From: Bacteroidia bacterium
GTDB lineage: Bacteria; Bacteroidota; Bacteroidia; Bacteroidales; P3
DNA: 8,889 bases
Assembly: GCA_025999775.1 (NCBI GenBank)
Contig: BNXT01000038.1
Location: 1 to 8,889 of the forward strand
Reading direction: 5' to 3'
This document shows positions 7,598 through 8,889 of the stretch, one piece after another. How positions within the stretch are numbered: position 1 is the stretch's first letter; every line of letters starts with the position of its first letter. Below the pieces are notes generated by a model. The model had not been told where the DNA came from, made no database searches, and saw only the letters and a list, made by a program, of their open reading frames with translations. The position numbers and the translations under genes are program-made.

Positions 7598-7891
7598 ATG
7601 AAAACAACCGATCTCATTAAACCTCTATTGCTGACAGTTGTAGCCATACTCGCAATGTCTAGCTCCTGCGAAAGAGAAGAACCGCCCTACATAATGCCCC
7701 CTGAAACCACTACAGGAGCTAACACGTTTGGATGGTACGTTAATGATGTACTCTACACATCATATTATAAACAAGGACTTAATTGGATGGGAGGGAATAC
7801 TACAGCGAGTTATAATTCCGATAGCGATGAATTAATGCTTTATCTTCGATGTAATGAAGGTAAAGGAAATACAGGTATATATGGACGCTAA
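7598..7891 (+). CDS. Lipoprotein with a TTTGANTFGWYVN motif, probably truncated at its C-terminus
   Basis: A 97-residue open frame with a lipoprotein signal peptide (lipobox region MSSSC, Cys24), a short acidic and proline-rich linker, and the motif TTTGANTFGWYVNDVLY (about 37-53). The motif is characteristic of a group of small Bacteroidetes lipoproteins that open with '(Q/T)TGANTFG..(V/I)N(G/D)'. From memory these proteins are usually 140-190 residues with a beta-rich body. Here the frame stops at 7889-7891, shortly after LMLYLRCNEGKGNTG, so the C-terminal half appears to be missing. The last 60 bases overlap the convergent minus-strand gene at 7832-8236, which suggests a rearrangement junction near here. 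It may be a non-functional remnant. I saw no continuation of the family pattern in the other plus-strand frames downstream. Confidence 0.6.
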   Translation: MKTTDLIKPLLLTVVAILAMSSSCEREEPPYIMPPETTTGANTFGWYVNDVLYTSYYKQGLNWMGGNTTASYNSDSDELMLYLRCNEGKGNTGIYGR

Positions 7892-8236
7892 CCTCTCATG
7901 TGGGTCTATATAGCAATGATTTGCATAACAGCTACTAATTTCTCCACTGATTAGGACTTGTTTATTCTCAACCCTATATTTTTCGGGTATTTCACTACTT
8001 GGACACAAAAGAGAAAGATCATCAGCAGAGGAAATTAGAAATACCTCTGTCGCTACAGTATCAATTCTAACACAACCTTTAGTTATATAGGCAGGTTTAT
8101 TGTCTAATATTTCTGCAACTGCCAAATCATCACACAAAGGAAGGTTGTACTTACCTATATCCTCTTTATCTCTACACGCTATTAGCGCTATCAACAAAAG
8201 CCACAGTCCAATTTTTGAAAGTACTATTGTTTTCAT
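7832..8236 (-). CDS. Small lipoprotein of unknown function (downstream gene of a pair)
   Basis: This 134-residue protein has a lipoprotein signal peptide ending in lipobox LIAC (Cys21). The mature part contains LCPSSEIPEKYRVENKQVLISGEI and ends FTFITSKIKH. This resembles a group of short Bacteroidales lipoproteins with an 'LCP..LP.....V..SG' core and an ending of the 'F.LT.I' kind. That ending argues that the C-terminus is genuine even though it overlaps the plus-strand gene by 60 bases. Its ATG overlaps the TGA of the upstream gene in an ATGA arrangement, so translation is probably coupled and transcription comes from the promoter at 8831-8863. Five cysteines lie in the mature region beyond the lipidated one. 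No enzyme motif is visible, and the function is unknown. Confidence 0.75.
   Translation of the reverse strand: MKTIVLSKIGLWLLLIALIACRDKEDIGKYNLPLCDDLAVAEILDNKPAYITKGCVRIDTVATEVFLISSADDLSLLCPSSEIPEKYRVENKQVLISGEISSCYANHCYIDPHERLASIYTCISFTFITSKIKH
8205..8220. repeat. 16-base direct repeat, copy 1, in signal-peptide coding region
   Basis: The sequence AGTCCAATTTTTGAAA occurs here and again, identically, at 8753-8768. On the minus strand both copies encode the SKIG part of the signal peptides of the two adjacent lipoprotein genes in the same frame. The 21 bases from TATCAACAA to AGTCC that flank each copy align without gaps, which points to a duplicated or gene-converted signal sequence. Confidence 0.85.
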
Positions 8237-8784
8237 AACATTTTAACTTTAGTTATTATGAAAATAAATTTATACTCGTTTGAAGGCACTCCTTTTTCAC
8301 CTTTATACATAGCCAGATGAATACGTAAATTATCCGCAGTTAGAACCTCACCGATATCAAAAAGTTCAAGCATTTTTCGAGGGAAATAAGCTGGTGCACG
8401 ATCAGAATGCATAGAGGCAATTAGATTTTCTAAAAATATAAAATCCGATGTATCGCTTTTCATTCTATAGCCGAAACATGGTGCAGAAGCGACCTTTAAT
8501 GATTTATCTGTGCCATCTATCATAGCAAACAAACTTACATACAATCGAACGTCATATCTATCTTCAGGCGTCACAAAATCCACAAGAGAGCAATCTATTA
8601 AACGATTTTCTACATCTGTAAATGAAAACGAAAAAGAGTGTCCTGCAACATTACGAACTTGAGTTTCGCCATAGCCTAAACTAAACATATCAACAACTTC
8701 TTTAATCTCGAAATTTTTTCTGCATGCCGTTAACATTATCAACAATATCAATAGTCCAATTTTTGAAATTAGCGTTGGTCTCAT
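8233..8784 (-). CDS. Small lipoprotein of unknown function (first gene of a pair)
   Basis: This 183-residue protein has a lipoprotein signal peptide (MRPTLISKIGLLILLIMLTAC) with lipobox LTAC and Cys21. Its signal region is nearly the same as that of the next gene (SKIG then LLLI, cysteine at the same residue), and the endings are alike (FIFIITKVKML against FTFITSKIKH), while the middles differ. The mature part is of mixed composition, with segments such as RYDVRLYVSLFAM and LRIHLAMYKGEKG that suggest a beta-rich fold. I recognise no family. The start at 8784 is supported by the lipoprotein signal and by a strong promoter about 47 bases upstream. The stop overlaps the next start by ATGA. It is likely exported and lipidated; its role is unknown. 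Confidence 0.82.
   Translation of the reverse strand: MRPTLISKIGLLILLIMLTACRKNFEIKEVVDMFSLGYGETQVRNVAGHSFSFSFTDVENRLIDCSLVDFVTPEDRYDVRLYVSLFAMIDGTDKSLKVASAPCFGYRMKSDTSDFIFLENLIASMHSDRAPAYFPRKMLELFDIGEVLTADNLRIHLAMYKGEKGVPSNEYKFIFIITKVKML
8753..8768. repeat. 16-base direct repeat, copy 2, in signal-peptide coding region
   Basis: Second exact copy of AGTCCAATTTTTGAAA, in the start of the 8233-8784 lipoprotein gene; the first is at 8205-8220. The copies are 548 bases apart, so recombination between them would fuse the first signal peptide to the second mature protein. Confidence 0.85.
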
Positions 8785-8830
8785 AGTATCTTTTTGGGGT
8801 TTAATGATTTGTTCCTAATCTTTACTATCG

Positions 8831-8863
8831 CAAATTTACAAAAAATTTCCAATTACGCACAAA
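8831..8863 (-). promoter_or_regulatory. Bacteroidetes-type promoter for the minus-strand lipoprotein pair
   Basis: Read on the minus strand, TTTG (complement of 8860-8863) is followed after 21 bases by TAAATTTG (complement of 8831-8838). This matches the Bacteroidetes -33 and -7 elements (TTTG, TAnnTTTG) at near-ideal spacing. The start site would fall near 8824-8827, about 40 bases before the ATG at 8784. Confidence 0.75.
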
Positions 8864-8889
8864 CAACTTAAAATTGCTAAACTAATCGT

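Noticed and set aside
7878..7912. Hairpin TATATGGAC/GTCTATATA as a terminator for the convergent lipoprotein genes
   Set aside because: The stem is weak, with a G-U pair and a 17-base loop; it lacks a T-tract and lies partly inside coding sequence of both genes.
1..8889. CRISPR arrays, tRNA or rRNA genes, integrase or transposase genes
   Set aside because: No regularly spaced repeats, RNA gene hallmarks or complete mobile-element proteins were seen on either strand.

Overview
The window looks like an AT-rich chromosomal segment from a member of the Bacteroidota, probably the Bacteroidales. Three things point there: Bacteroidetes-type promoters (a TTTG or TTTA element about 20 bases upstream of TAnnTTTG), little sign of Shine-Dalgarno sites, and several small lipoproteins of styles common in that group. 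I cannot name a genus.

Positions 1-6832 hold a tightly packed, co-directional plus-strand cluster that reads as an export system for double-glycine-leader peptides. In order it contains: the 3' part of a membrane protein gene that enters from outside the window and appears frameshifted; an ABC ATPase; a multi-spanning membrane protein; a membrane-anchored thioredoxin-fold protein with a CxxC motif; a C39-peptidase ABC transporter (PCAT type); a MacB/FtsX-type permease; and a HlyD/MacA-type periplasmic adaptor. Gaps are 5-22 bases, and the thioredoxin-like and PCAT genes overlap by 11, so one transcript is likely. In such systems the C39 domain removes the leader, the PCAT core moves the peptide across the inner membrane, and the adaptor links it to an outer-membrane channel. 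No outer-membrane channel and no precursor peptide was recognised here.

The main result is that the PCAT gene is broken twice: by an in-frame TAG at 3565-3567 and by an extra two bases in a CACAC tract at 4035-4039. All catalytic and nucleotide-binding motifs still read correctly once these two lesions are undone, so the inactivation looks recent (or the lesions are sequence errors). The partial gene at the left edge also needs a frame change. The other five genes of the cluster are open throughout.

Positions 6833-7065 are intergenic. They hold a strong AT-rich inverted repeat, a possible minus-strand coding relic and a promoter. Positions 7066-7891 hold two plus-strand lipoprotein genes, the second apparently truncated at its 3' end. 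Positions 7832-8784 hold two minus-strand lipoprotein genes that overlap by ATGA, share a nearly identical signal-peptide region, and have a clear promoter at 8831-8863. The last minus-strand gene runs 60 bases into the end of the truncated plus-strand gene.
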